The notes below the pieces were generated by a model. It ran no database searches and was not told the origin of the DNA. It worked only from the letters and a program-made list of their open reading frames with translations. This document shows positions 41,701 through 53,700 of a stretch of DNA of 64,000 nt, piece after piece; the stretch's first letter is position 1, and every line of letters starts with the position of its first letter. This stretch comes from Hirundichthys speculiger (taxonomy: Eukaryota > Chordata > Actinopteri > Beloniformes > Exocoetidae). The stretch lies in contig JAGFBZ010002860.1 of assembly GCA_018398805.1 (NCBI GenBank), forward strand, positions 1-64,000, in the 5' to 3' direction. The position numbers and the translations under genes were made by a program.

Positions 41701-44700
41701 CATGGTTTAAAAAAAAAAAAAAAAATGACTAGGCAAAGTGAGGCTCCAAAAAGAGAACAAGACAGGAGAAGCAGCAGCATAAGGGAGGGAGTGGGGGAGG
41801 AAAGGCATCCACCTTCGCCAAGAGCAGGAATTCACTGCTAGTTTCCAAAGCTGAATGAGTAAATAATGGTGTCCAGCACAGTTGTGTTTTCTTCCACAAC
41901 CTTCATGGGGATTCAATAGAACTCTGGAATTTGATATGCCATGATCAAGTCTGGAGTGACAGAGAAATGTGTAAAAGGTCATTTGGTAGGGTAGCATGCT
42001 TGCCAGGTGATGGATAGCTTGACAGATGAGGTCAGACAGCTGTCTCCGTTGGTCATTATCCATGTGGATGGCATTGTGATCTGCAGTGAGAGTAGGGAGC
42101 TAATGCAAGAACAGCTGGACACTTGGAGATATGCACTAGACAGAAAAGAAGTGAGGGTCAGTCGCAGCGAGACAGAATAGATGTGTATAAATGAAAGGGA
42201 AGCAGGCAGGACACCAAGGATGCAAGGAGGTCAAAAAGGTGTAGGGGTGATATGCCTCAGCTCAGTTATAACGGGGAGTGTGGGAAAGAAATGAAGAAGT
42301 GAATGCAGGCAGTGTGGAGTGTGTGGAGCCATGTGCGACAGACAAGTAACAGTGAGAAGTAAAGAGAAACGTTTCCAAGATAGTTGTGAGACCAGTGCTT
42401 ATCTGTGGCTTGGAGACAGCAACAATGGCCAAGAAAGAGGAAACGGAGCCAGATGTAACTGTGCTGAAGATGTTTGGTAACGAGGATGGGTAGGATTATG
42501 AGGAACAGCCAGGGTTGGATGTCTTGGAGATAACTGTGACCTCTGTATTTCTGACTCTCAGATAGAGCCTGGCTCTGCTGCTATACCCCTGTTGTGGCAA
42601 TTTTATTAATTGCACAAATTAAAATTATAGATCCTTAACAAAATGCAACAGCAGAGCTCAAACTTTTAACCAGGTTTATTTCAGCTGAGCGCACAGCGGG
42701 AACACAGTCATGCAGCCTGGAGGCTGGATGGTTGTGCCCCCCGTAATCCACATTTACATCCCTTATATAGTAGTCTGATAGAACAAAAGAAAATTTACAT
42801 CTCTTACACAAGGAAGTCTTATTGACTAAATGGCAGGAACGGGTTGATCAATTTACATGTCTTACAGCAAAGAAATCTTTGTTGATCAAAGGCGTAACCC
42901 AGCAACCCAGATAAACAAAAATTTTTTACCTCCACCAAGGAGGTTATGTTTTTGCCGGCGTTTGTCTGTCTGTCTGTCTGTCTGTTCAAGATAACTCAAA
43001 AAGTTATGGATAGATTATGATTAAATTTTCAGGGGTTGTCGGAAATGTGAAAAGGAAGAACTGTTTTCATTTTGGGTGTGATCCGGAAGAAATCCTGGAT
43101 TCTGGATCACTTTCGAATTTTCGATAATTGTTGCACTTGGTGGAGGTCTGCACTCTCCGAGTGCTTTTCTAGTTCTAACTAGGGATGTCCCGATCCCGAT
43201 CCCTTGATCAGATTGGCCTTCGATCTTAAAAATTTAAGGTGGATCGGATCGGCCGATCAACCTTATTATAACACGCCGATCTTTATTTCATTATTTTTTT
43301 TCCTCAAAAAGTGATCCTGATTAACACAAATTAATAAAGTAATCATATTACACAAACAAAAATATTTTTTAAACAATATACATTTAATAATTTGCACTGA
43401 AATGAGGTTTCCCAGCAGCAGCGCTGTCTTGTATCCACCTTAAAAGTTTCAAGACCGGCGGCGTCAGGCTAAACTTTAGCAAAAATGTCAGCAGTGTGGC
43501 AGCACTATAAAATTACAAAGACCGACGCTTCAACTGCGACTTGAAATGTGTGGAAGGCTGATATATCATGATGTTTAAGTAAGAAGAGAGTTGACAATAC
43601 CACCAATTTAATCAGACACTTAAAAAAGCACGCAGCACCACTGTTTTCAAAAACAGCCGTCGGCCGTCGCACCCGACGGCAACTTTTCCATTTGCGAACG
43701 CCTACTTTCCCTGGGGTAAATACATTATGAAATAAATAAAGTTTTCGTAAAAGAGCCAAGTGTCCACAAAGGTTTTTGAGTTAATAAACTTGAAAGTTTC
43801 GTTGAGAATTTCACCACACCATCGCTTGAATCTGCTTGCATACGTCGATCAAGCGTTCAGCAAAGGAAACAGGCTCAAGACAACATATTGTAACGTCCGG
43901 CTGGACGTGATAGAACGAATGGACGAAAAGGTGCTCAACAACCGTCGCTTTATTTCAACCAGAACCGGTTACTGTCGGCCGTAACCACGCCAAAAATAAA
44001 AGACAGCAGTACAGGAGAATAACACAGCGGCTCATCAGTTAAGGCGCTCTCGGGTTCTCCCACAATAACACACAGGCTTCCGTCTCTCTTTGTTGCTAGT
44101 CCCGCCCCCTAACCTATTCTACCCAATAACCTGCCTGCCTCAGCTCGAGATGCATTCAATGAACTCATGTAATCCGAACAACAGAACATCTAAACAATAA
44201 CAGAGCATCATAACATGAACATAATGTCAGGGTTGCTACAATATTCTGTATTCCAAGACGAGCAAAATGGCGGAAAATGACTGAAAACTAGCCTGTATGT
44301 GTTAAATAATTAACACAAATTAGGCACAGATTTCAGATAAATGTGTCATTTTTAACTGTACTTTTTCATTCCAAATTAAAGATGAATGTGTAAGAATGTT
44401 AGTAAATTAGAGACTAGCCAAACTTGAACTACATACACGTTGTTTAGCCTTTTGTAACTTCAAGGCCCATTCTAATGTATTGTAGAATCAGATTAATATC
44501 AAGGACGTTAATGTTATCATGAACCAAGCAAACATGGAGTTATAAAATAACCAGTTTATTTTCATTTGATTTGTTATTAAATACATGTATCACACTTTGC
44601 TCTTTCAAACTTGCAATTACTTTCTTTACTCTTGTTTAACAAAAGACATGCAACGTTATGGCTAGGGTTATTTTAATTAAAAAAAAAAAAAGGTATCTGA

Positions 44701-47700
44701 ACATCCCATTTTGCGTCTCAAAATGCTGGAAAATATATCTCCGAGTCTAGAATTTCAAAATTTCCTGGGGGAGCATGCCCTTCGGGCCTTGCAACTCCTA
44801 CTTCACTCAACGCAACTTCTACTTTCAAAAGTTGTGAAAACACTGAGCACCGATCATGGCAGCTTCAAAGCTGCTGCCGTCGGCACCAGCTTCGGCAGCA
44901 AAATGCTCTGTGAAACTTTTAAAAGAAAGGACAAACTCCCGAAAGACTCGGGAGAAATACAGAAAAATCACCAAGCTAATCGCGGAATGTATTACTGAGG
45001 ACGACCAGCCCATTTACAAGGCATTTAACCGGCTCATTAATTACCTCGAGCCTCGTTCCCGTCATTACATGAACGACAAAGGACACAAAGGTGCGCGAAC
45101 ATGTGCAGCGGGTCTTGAAAGAAGTTAAGTTAATATTTTATGTTATTTTTATTCGGATGTGATTTCATTGATTGCAAAGACTTCTGCTAGTGTTTTCATT
45201 GCCTTAAACTGCTAGCCAAGTTCACCTGCTGCTATTTAAATGGAAGTGCTATGTTCTTTAGTACTGAGACTGTTGAACAGTCACTGTTCTGTAACTAAAT
45301 GTGTTTTATAATAATTCTCCCAAACAAAAAAGAAAGAAAGAAGAGTGTTTAAATAAGTTATTGTTTATTTTATGAGATGATAAAAGCTATTAATCTCAGC
45401 TTGGATGCAGGCCTATTTATTAATGTACACAGGAAATAAAATGCATAGGAAATTGAAACTCTGTTTGCCCACTCAAAAAAAGTGAAATCGGATCGGAAAA
45501 AATCGGAAATCGGCCGATCATCAAAATTAAAAGATCGGAATCGGATCAGGGACCCAAAAAACGTGATCGGGACATCCCTAGTTCTAACATGTATTTCTTA
45601 CAGGTTTTTATGTAATTTCATGTATTATTTATAATTTATAAAAAAATATATGTTTGAATTTTGGGGGAACGGATTAGGGCATTTACATGGAAAACGCGTC
45701 TCTACTTACGAAAGTTTCAGGTTACGAAACTACTTCCAGAACCAATTAATTTTGCAAGTAGAGGTACCACTGTATGTGTATTTTCCACTGCTAAATCAAA
45801 ATACTACAGATTTTGCAATTTATTAAAAAAAAAAAAAAAAAAGTAGCAGTGTTCACAACATTTTTACAGACACATACTTTCAGGAACCCTTAAGAATATT
45901 TTTCCAGACTCAGACAAACATTTCAGCTCAAGAAAGATCTAATTATTGACATTTGGTCAGTGTCACTTAAAAAATATACATTTTTGTATATAAAGAAACT
46001 TTACAATAGTTATGATGCACAGATGAAATAAAAGGATGAAGATGGAATAAATTTTTGTCAGATACTGAATGCTAATCTTGATGATCCACACTGATAATAA
46101 GCACTGATGATAAGCACTGTCTGGTGTTCAGGTATTTTAATTGGGCCTCATGAAGCAGTAGAACGAAAAGACATCCAGAAAGTACTGAATACGCAAGCGT
46201 CTTACATTTCTAAAAATATAAAACTCAGGAATTTTTCATCATATTGTGTTAAATCTAAAATAACTTGTCCAAAAGCAAATCATTGCAAATTAATGTGTGA
46301 CGTTATTTAATTCAGTCAACATCAACCCCTCTTCATAAAATGTCAACGATTGTCCAGGATGTTTGTTTCATGTGTGTCTGTGAGAATGGACCAGCTCTGA
46401 TCAACCACAGTTTAAAAGCAACACTTGAGCTTCTTGAAGCTGTGTTTTTTTTTTTTTTTTTTCATTTTTAATTTCAATTTTTTTGACAGACAATGCCTAT
46501 GATCCAGGATGTCAGCGCCAAACAGTTCTGGATCGATAAAACAACAGTAAAAGGAGAACTATGCCTCTCTTTTATGGACAATGGAAATGGACTGGACCAT
46601 GAAACCATGCATAAGATGCTCAGGTACAAATAAGGCCAAGCTGTGTCTCTGCAGAGTTATTGAAGTTAAGCTTGATATTCATGTCCTTTTTCTTAAGCAG
46701 AGCAGGTATAATTTGTTGCTTTGATATTTGTTACAGTAGTCACTTCTGTACAGTATACCCTTTCCGTTCGCGGTTCACAGTCCTGCATACTTGTGGATTT
46801 TGCTCTTTTTTTTTTTTTCATAATGTATTTGAATTTGTGGTATCCCCGGCAATTTCTTGAATTTCTTTGGCCATTTCTTTAGCAGAAAAACGCTCTTATT
46901 CACCCAAACTGATAAACAATTTTAAAATAACAATGTCAGTTGATATAAAATAAAAAATGAGAAAAGAGAGACGATGCAGTATGTATTTCTTTAATTACCT
47001 TGGGAAGTCTGGACAAAAGCCTAAACAATTATTATTACTATTATTATTGGGTAGGTAATAAATTATGCACTGTGCTGTACAGTACAAAACTGCATCAATA
47101 ATTCGTGGATTTTTGGGATTCGCGGGGAAGGAACATAACCTTTGCGAATAATAAGGGTATACTGTATTTCCTTTGACACTGGCTTTTGATACTTTTGATT
47201 GTCTTTGTTTTTTGATCAGTCACAACTAAAGTACTTTCTGACCACAATTTTGTATTCACCCCCCCTCCCCTTCAGCTTTGGCTACAGTGACAAAACAACA
47301 ATAAATGGAGTTGCGCCCATCGGAATCTATGGCAACGGCTTCAAGTCTGGCTCTATGCGTCTTGGCAAAGACGCCATCGTCTTTTCCAAGTCGAAGACCT
47401 CAGCGTGTGTGGGGATGCTTTCCCAAACCTACCTAGAAAAGATTGACGCCAACCAAATAATTGTACCAATCATTTGCTTTGAAGAGACAAAATCAAATAA
47501 GTATATCCTTTTATTTAATGCATTAATCCTGTTTATTTTCATTAATCCACTATTTCAGTTGTGTCTGCTTCATTGGGAAGAAACGTGACGATGCATTCAC
47601 TTGATCACCACTTTAATGTTGCTTCAGTTTATTTTGTGACAAGTTAAACTATGTAGCAATACCACATCTGAACACATGGGGCAGGTAGATCTGCTGTGTT

Positions 47701-50700
47701 GACAAAACTCTGCTGGAGTGAGAACGATCCAGCACACCTCTCAGTAACATGTTATCCCACGAGAGATGCGCTGTCATTGTGTCTGACCGTGAACATCCCT
47801 GTGGTATGCTGCCTCCAGGTGGTCGGACTTGGCGTTGCTAAACAGAGTGACGTGGGGACGAGTAGATTTGCTTCCAGATATCGTTCATGTCTGTGTTTGT
47901 CCTGATTTTTTTATCTGTTGTCCTTAACTGCATCTTTACTCTCTGTAAGAGAAGAACATAAAGCCAGTCTTAAGGACATTCTGCACTACTCCCCTTTCAA
48001 GACACAGGAGGAACTGCTCACTGAGATTAATTCCATCACTTCACCCTGGTCCACGGAAAAAACCGGCACGCGGGTCATCATCTGGAACCTCCGCAGGTCT
48101 GTCTGTAGTCTGGCCACATGCACACGGGCACACGGGCCCGTTTATCCTGGCTGCAGCATGCAGTGCTCTCTTTCATAGTTCTGGTCAGATGTCCTAGATA
48201 TGAATGTCTTGGTAATATTGGGCTTTTCTGAATTGGGCTGTACAAAGCTTGAATTTGTTTTTGGTTTCCTGAGATCAGCATGCACTGACAATATGCAAAG
48301 GCAAAATTTAAATGGGGCACGTTTTTAATTCATTTGAATGTCCCATGCAAGCTGCATGTTCACCAGAGACTTTGGAAAGCTTCGGCTCGTTGCATATATT
48401 CATTAGATGTTTAATAAATCTTCTAACTTTTATTCCTTTAAACACTCTCCTGCACAGTTGTGCAGTTATAGCAAGTGTTTCAATGAGTACAAGTTACCAC
48501 AGCATGCTTTCTGCCTCATTCACGCATCTCAAGCAACATTATCTCCGCTTTAGGAATTTGCTGTTGTGAGAACGTATATCTCAAGCAGAAAATCTAACGT
48601 CGTAAAGGGCATTATTGAATAACGACTCCTGAGAAACCCCAGACTGAAGTCTCCGCACATCTGATCTGATGATTTATTTTTAATCTGCTGGAGTTTTGAT
48701 AGTGATGGTGTCCCTCTTGGATTAGAGGCTTGGATGGTGTTGGAAATACTGCTGTTCAAACCGCTTAGACTTTATTATTTTCCTCTTCCTTGTTGGTTTC
48801 GAGGTCGTTCTTAATGATCCAAGTCTGTTTCCTCTCACCAAAAGTTAACAGTTTTGGTCTTCTTTAAAAAAATATTACTAATGAACTTGCCAAGTTTGGC
48901 CATTTGTTTCAGCTAATGACCTTTCAGTCTGAACTTATTGTATTTGAAGCCCAAATAAATGATTTATCTGAGTTAGTGTATGTATTAGTGCTGGGCAATT
49001 GATCAAAACTGACATTCAGAACCTGTAACTGTCATAATCTTGTCCACATCATTTATTTCAATTCAAACTTTAACATTATTATGACCTTTCCCATTGTGTG
49101 CTCATGTACTCCACTTACTTTAAAAATCACAAGATATGTACTTCTTCTTTCATTTGAAAAATATCCTAATTTTGATATTGAGGCATATTTGCAGCAAAAA
49201 GCTTGTCGCTGAGCCATGGGAGAAAAAAAACTAAAACAAATTTTAAAATAATCATTTAGTGGGCGTCATTCATGAAATATTCATAGATCCCCTTAGAAAA
49301 AATCAGCTTGAAATTCATGAACGCTGTGTAAAAGTTTGATGTTTGTTGTAAGAATATGTACACCTGAGGTCAGAGGGAAAAAATTACATTTTAAACCCAG
49401 ACCTTACCTCTTCTGGTTGCTGTGAGACCAGAATTTAATAGATATATAATGCCATGTCTTCGGTGAACGAAGCATTCAGGGGCAAAGTTCGGAAGTACCA
49501 ACATTTTCATGAATGGTGAAATGCTCGTAAATTTTGCTGCCGCTCACAGTTTATGTACCTGCTGCCCACATTTCATGAATGAGGCCCAGTAATTATAACC
49601 ATGTTAATCTCCAATGACCGAGGAGAACCCCACAGTATGTGTTGCACTCTTAATGAAAAGGCCACAAAATTTTCCAGAGGCACCACTGAAACATCAGGAT
49701 TATCAGAATCAGAATTACTTTATTAATCCCTGAAGGGAAATTCCTATTCCCACAATTTCAAATAAACGCCCTGGAAAAAAGTAAACAAAAAAAACACGTC
49801 TCAGTGCTCGTTGGCTTGTCCAGGTGGACATAGACTCAGTTTTGCAGGTAGTTGATGGTGTCATCTACTCCAAGACGCGGCTGGTAGGTGCACTGAAGGG
49901 GATCCAGAAGAAGTTGGACCGTGGCCCGGACCTGCTCCAGGATCAGTCCTCACAGTGTCTTCATGATGTGACATCACAGACCTGTAGTCTTTGGGTGCAC
50001 TGTCTTCAGTGCAGAAACGAGGCATGATGTCTTAACTTTCTAAAGGCTCATGCTGAATACATGGTGAAGTTCTCCACATCCTCCACATGGGAGCAAAGAC
50101 CTTCAGGGCCCTGGGGCTCACACCATCTGGGCCTGCAGGCTTGTCTGCATGGAGTCTCTTCAGCTGTCTTCTCACAGCTCAGTGTGGGGGAGGGGTGGAA
50201 ACACTTCCTTGGAGAGTGCAGTCAGCCACGAGGTCTGGGGACAAAAGGGCCTTGTATACTCTCGTGGCAATGTGTCACCGTCAGCTTGTCGCAGAGATGC
50301 CGCTGTCACTTTTGATTTATACTCACGCGGTCTCCACTATTTTATTCCACGCCACAACGCAAGAGGGACAATCAGTTTGAAAAAGTCCACCAATGCTGCC
50401 GTACTTTTTGGGGGCTTAATTCATCATGCTTCTTAAGGGCTGTGATTACTCTCGCAGCAATGTGTCGCAGTTATCTTGTCGCCGGTGTGCCGCAGTTATT
50501 TTGGATTTATGCCCAAACGCGGTCTTTACTGTTATTCCACGCCACAACGCAAGAGCGACAATCACGAACGAGCTAAACTTACTAAACTTATCTTTTGTGT
50601 TTTTCCACTTCCTCTCCATCTCGGCCGTATCCAGACCCACATTCATCGCTATCTCCCTCCATGAATTACTAGAATATGTGCTGTCTTTGTAGTGTGAAGA

Positions 50701-53700
50701 ACGAGAATCATACAGATGTGGGTACTTCCTCACTTCTTCGATGACGCGCTCTTTTCTACGCGGATGTAGAATTGACCAATCAGAGGCCTCCCTTCTCTCT
50801 TCCCTGCAACAATCCGTGCATTTACATGGGAAGTTTAATTCCTCTTTAATTCAGAATTAAAGTTAATTCAGATTTAAAATGATTAAAAATTACCATGTAA
50901 ACGCCTAATTCCGGATGAAACTGTCCACTCCGAATTAAACTTAATACCAAAATAAGTGGCTGGTTTATTCTGATTTTAATTCCGAAAAGAATAATTCTGC
51001 GGTCATGTATACACTCATTCCGCTTTAAATTAATATCGTCTTTCTGCGCATGCTCGTTCTCTTGCCCGTCTGTCGTGATGACGCTTATATTCCACGCTGG
51101 GCTTGTTTTCAAAACAAAGTTTCAAGATGGCAGCACGCAGTAAACGGTGGTCAAGAGCAGAGACGATTTATTTAATAAATAGTTTGGAGGAACTGGAAAT
51201 AATTAAAAGAACAGATGGCAGGAAACATAAAAATTCTGAGCTTTTCAAAGTTGTAGCGGCCGGGTTAAATGAAGGAGGTTTCGCAGATAGAGACGCCACC
51301 CAGGTCAAAAATAAGTGGAATGTTGTTGCTAATCGAGTAAGTTTGTTTTCTTCCGATAGACGTAAAGACGTCCGCCCCCCTATCCAATCAGAACCCTTTC
51401 CAACCCCCAGACCTTAAGCGGAATTGGATAAAGCCGATCATACGTGTTTTCCATGTAAAATATAAAGTAAAACATCATGTAACCGTGGCCACTATCTGCG
51501 AGACTGTCTGCGGTCACCTACAATTTTGGGGAGGTCCACCAAAGAGTCTGTAGAGGGTGGGAGGGGCATATCTGCATTATCTGCGTCACACACGCAGACG
51601 ACCTGATTACTGAGCATAAACCAGGCTTCAGTCTTTGAAGCTGCAGGGAGATGCTTTAGAAGAGCAGTGGGAGAGGAGAACCAGGCTGTGATCTGACCTG
51701 CCCAGCTGGGAGAAGTGGGAAACGCTGTAAACATCTCTTAACATTTGCCTGCAACAGATCCGATGTTCTTCCTTCCCTGTTGGTTCAGCTCACAAACTGA
51801 GTGAGAGTGGGCAGTATTGAATCAAGGTTAACATGGTTGAAGGCACCTGTGATGGTAATCTACTAGCACTTTTTCATTCAAAACTGCTTTTTTATTTTAT
51901 TTTTTTTTTCCCCATATAAACTGTATTAGGAAAATCTCACTGAGTGAAGTAGCATTTAAAAGGAAAAAAAACACCAAATAATTTAATCCTTTGCACATCA
52001 GTATCAAAACCACTGAACTCCATAGTTGCTGAGTTGCTGTGCAGCAGCGACGTTAGTGTCAGATTCAGGTGAACGCTGCTCTTTATTCAAGTTCTGTCAC
52101 ACACCCTGAATTTAACGCATTGCAGCTCTTCTTTTTTTTGTCTGCATTTGCATTCATGATTAGTGCCATCTTCTAGCAAAACCATCTAGTGTGTATATGC
52201 AATTCAATCTTGTAGCAGACTTTTTGTACTGATGTGAAGGGTGAACGTGTCCTTCAGCAGTCCTCTCTGGCAGTAAATTCTAACATCTGTATCAACATCT
52301 TCAATCCTGATATCATCAGAGAGGACTAAAAAGACACCAGCAGTGAAACATTTAAAGACAAGACAAAGAGAGACACGACAGTGAGGGTGTGGTGTGTGCT
52401 GGGTTGTGAAGTGTGAGGGGTGTTGTGTAGTGGATTGTGGTGACAGCAAACAAACTCAGAGTATAATATCTAAGAACAGAAACTACTAACAAGAAAACTG
52501 GATGAACGCCTTCTACCAAGCTATAGACCTGGATAAGAAGAATTGATGCGAACATTATCGATTAATTATGTTAACAGTAAAGGGGGGGAAATCCCCCGCA
52601 GGGCAGGGAAGGACGAAAAAGAAAAGAGGCAATATGGCCGCAGAGCATTGTAGCTCTTCTTTCAAAATAAGATTGAAAGAAGATTGAATCTGATTTGCTG
52701 ATTCCTGTTTTCAGAGCACTGCTGGCAGACGTGCTGCATCAGTTCATCTGTCCATGCAAAGTTTATGGTTCATGCTGCTTCCTGGTTTTCTTTCTGCTTC
52801 CTGGTTCTGTGTTTACTGGCCCAACTACAAACTTTAACCCACATGGAAACACTGCATACAAAATAAATCAGCCGTTTTAAAAAAAAAACTAAACAAAAAA
52901 ATTAATCTTTCTTTTAAGAAGAGTAGCTCTTTGCCCTTTTCAAAATAACATCACCTGCTGATTCCTCATCTTATCATCACAGGTTTGGGACAAAAACATC
53001 ACACGAGGTTCTGCGTGTTCTTAGCATTTGGAAAGTGAGACAATAGTTAAGAGTTGAGCAACAGGTATAATCGATACTTATTTTTTTAAAAGAAGCTTGA
53101 TAACAGTCTGCACAGATTTCTCCCCAGTCTGTAGTGTTATCATGACAAAAGTCTTGTTCAAGCATGTCACTCACACACAAACCCTCTTCACTCTCTGCAG
53201 ATGTTTTGCTTGTCATAAGATTTAAAAAAAAAAAGAGGTCACTCAGAATAGATCACAAATTTCTGCTGCAGTCTGTGTGTATTTTCAAAAAAGCACAAAA
53301 TAAATGAGAACGTATTTTTCACAATCATTCTGTCTGCAGGTGAAGAGCACTTCAAAGAAATCATGGGAATCCATTATTGCAGTGTTCATAATTTTTATGC
53401 ATGTGCATTTCTGAATTAAATTGTACATTTTGTGCATGCTTTTACTGCTTGCGTTGGAGTTGGGCTTTTCTAAAAATTCAGCTTACTCTGCTGACTGTCC
53501 TGTTAAAAGGTGGAGCAGCAACATTAAATTTCAGTCTTGCAACTGAGAATTGTACATTTTAACCACAAACTGAAACACTTGTCCTTTGGCTGACTTTAGA
53601 TTGTCAGATGTCAAAAAAAAAAGGTTAATCATCTAAAACTGTCTTCTCTTTCTATTAGGACATCTGCAGGAGCACCTGAGTTTGATTTTGAGAGCGATCG

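Larger units (their letters stand above)
43180..45580. mobile_element. hAT transposon, 2.4 kb, with exact 8-bp target duplication
   Basis: It begins TAGGGATGTCCCGATC and ends GATCGGGACATCCCTA, and GTTCTAAC stands on both sides (43172-43179, 45581-45588). Inside, 43480-43660 on the + strand decays from a BED zinc finger (VWKADIS, then [15 protein letters not shown]), and 44960-45060 retains [19 protein letters not shown], a hAT transposase block, ending [11 protein letters not shown]. Frames are broken, and most of the transposase is replaced by the repeat at 43640-44845 with its solo LTR. Confidence 0.88.
27051..46489 (+). other. morc3 intron 2 (19.4 kb), transposon-rich
   Basis: The intron splits the GHKL N-box between LI and DNAYDP and carries nested pogo, hAT, retro-inserted, MITE, LINE and Tc1 sequences listed separately. 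The parts at 33546-34960 and 38350-39810 are AT-rich, probably old repeats, and I recognise no coding region there. Confidence 0.85.
48097..53658 (+). other. morc3 intron 5 (5.6 kb)
   Basis: Holds a MITE (49261-49588), a LINE-tail type stretch (49700-49800, AGAATTACTTTATTAATCCC), MADF-like and Myb/SANT-like transposon pieces, and a dispersed repeat. Parts 48180-48990 and 51850-53640 show only AT-rich sequence and no support for genes. Confidence 0.65.
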
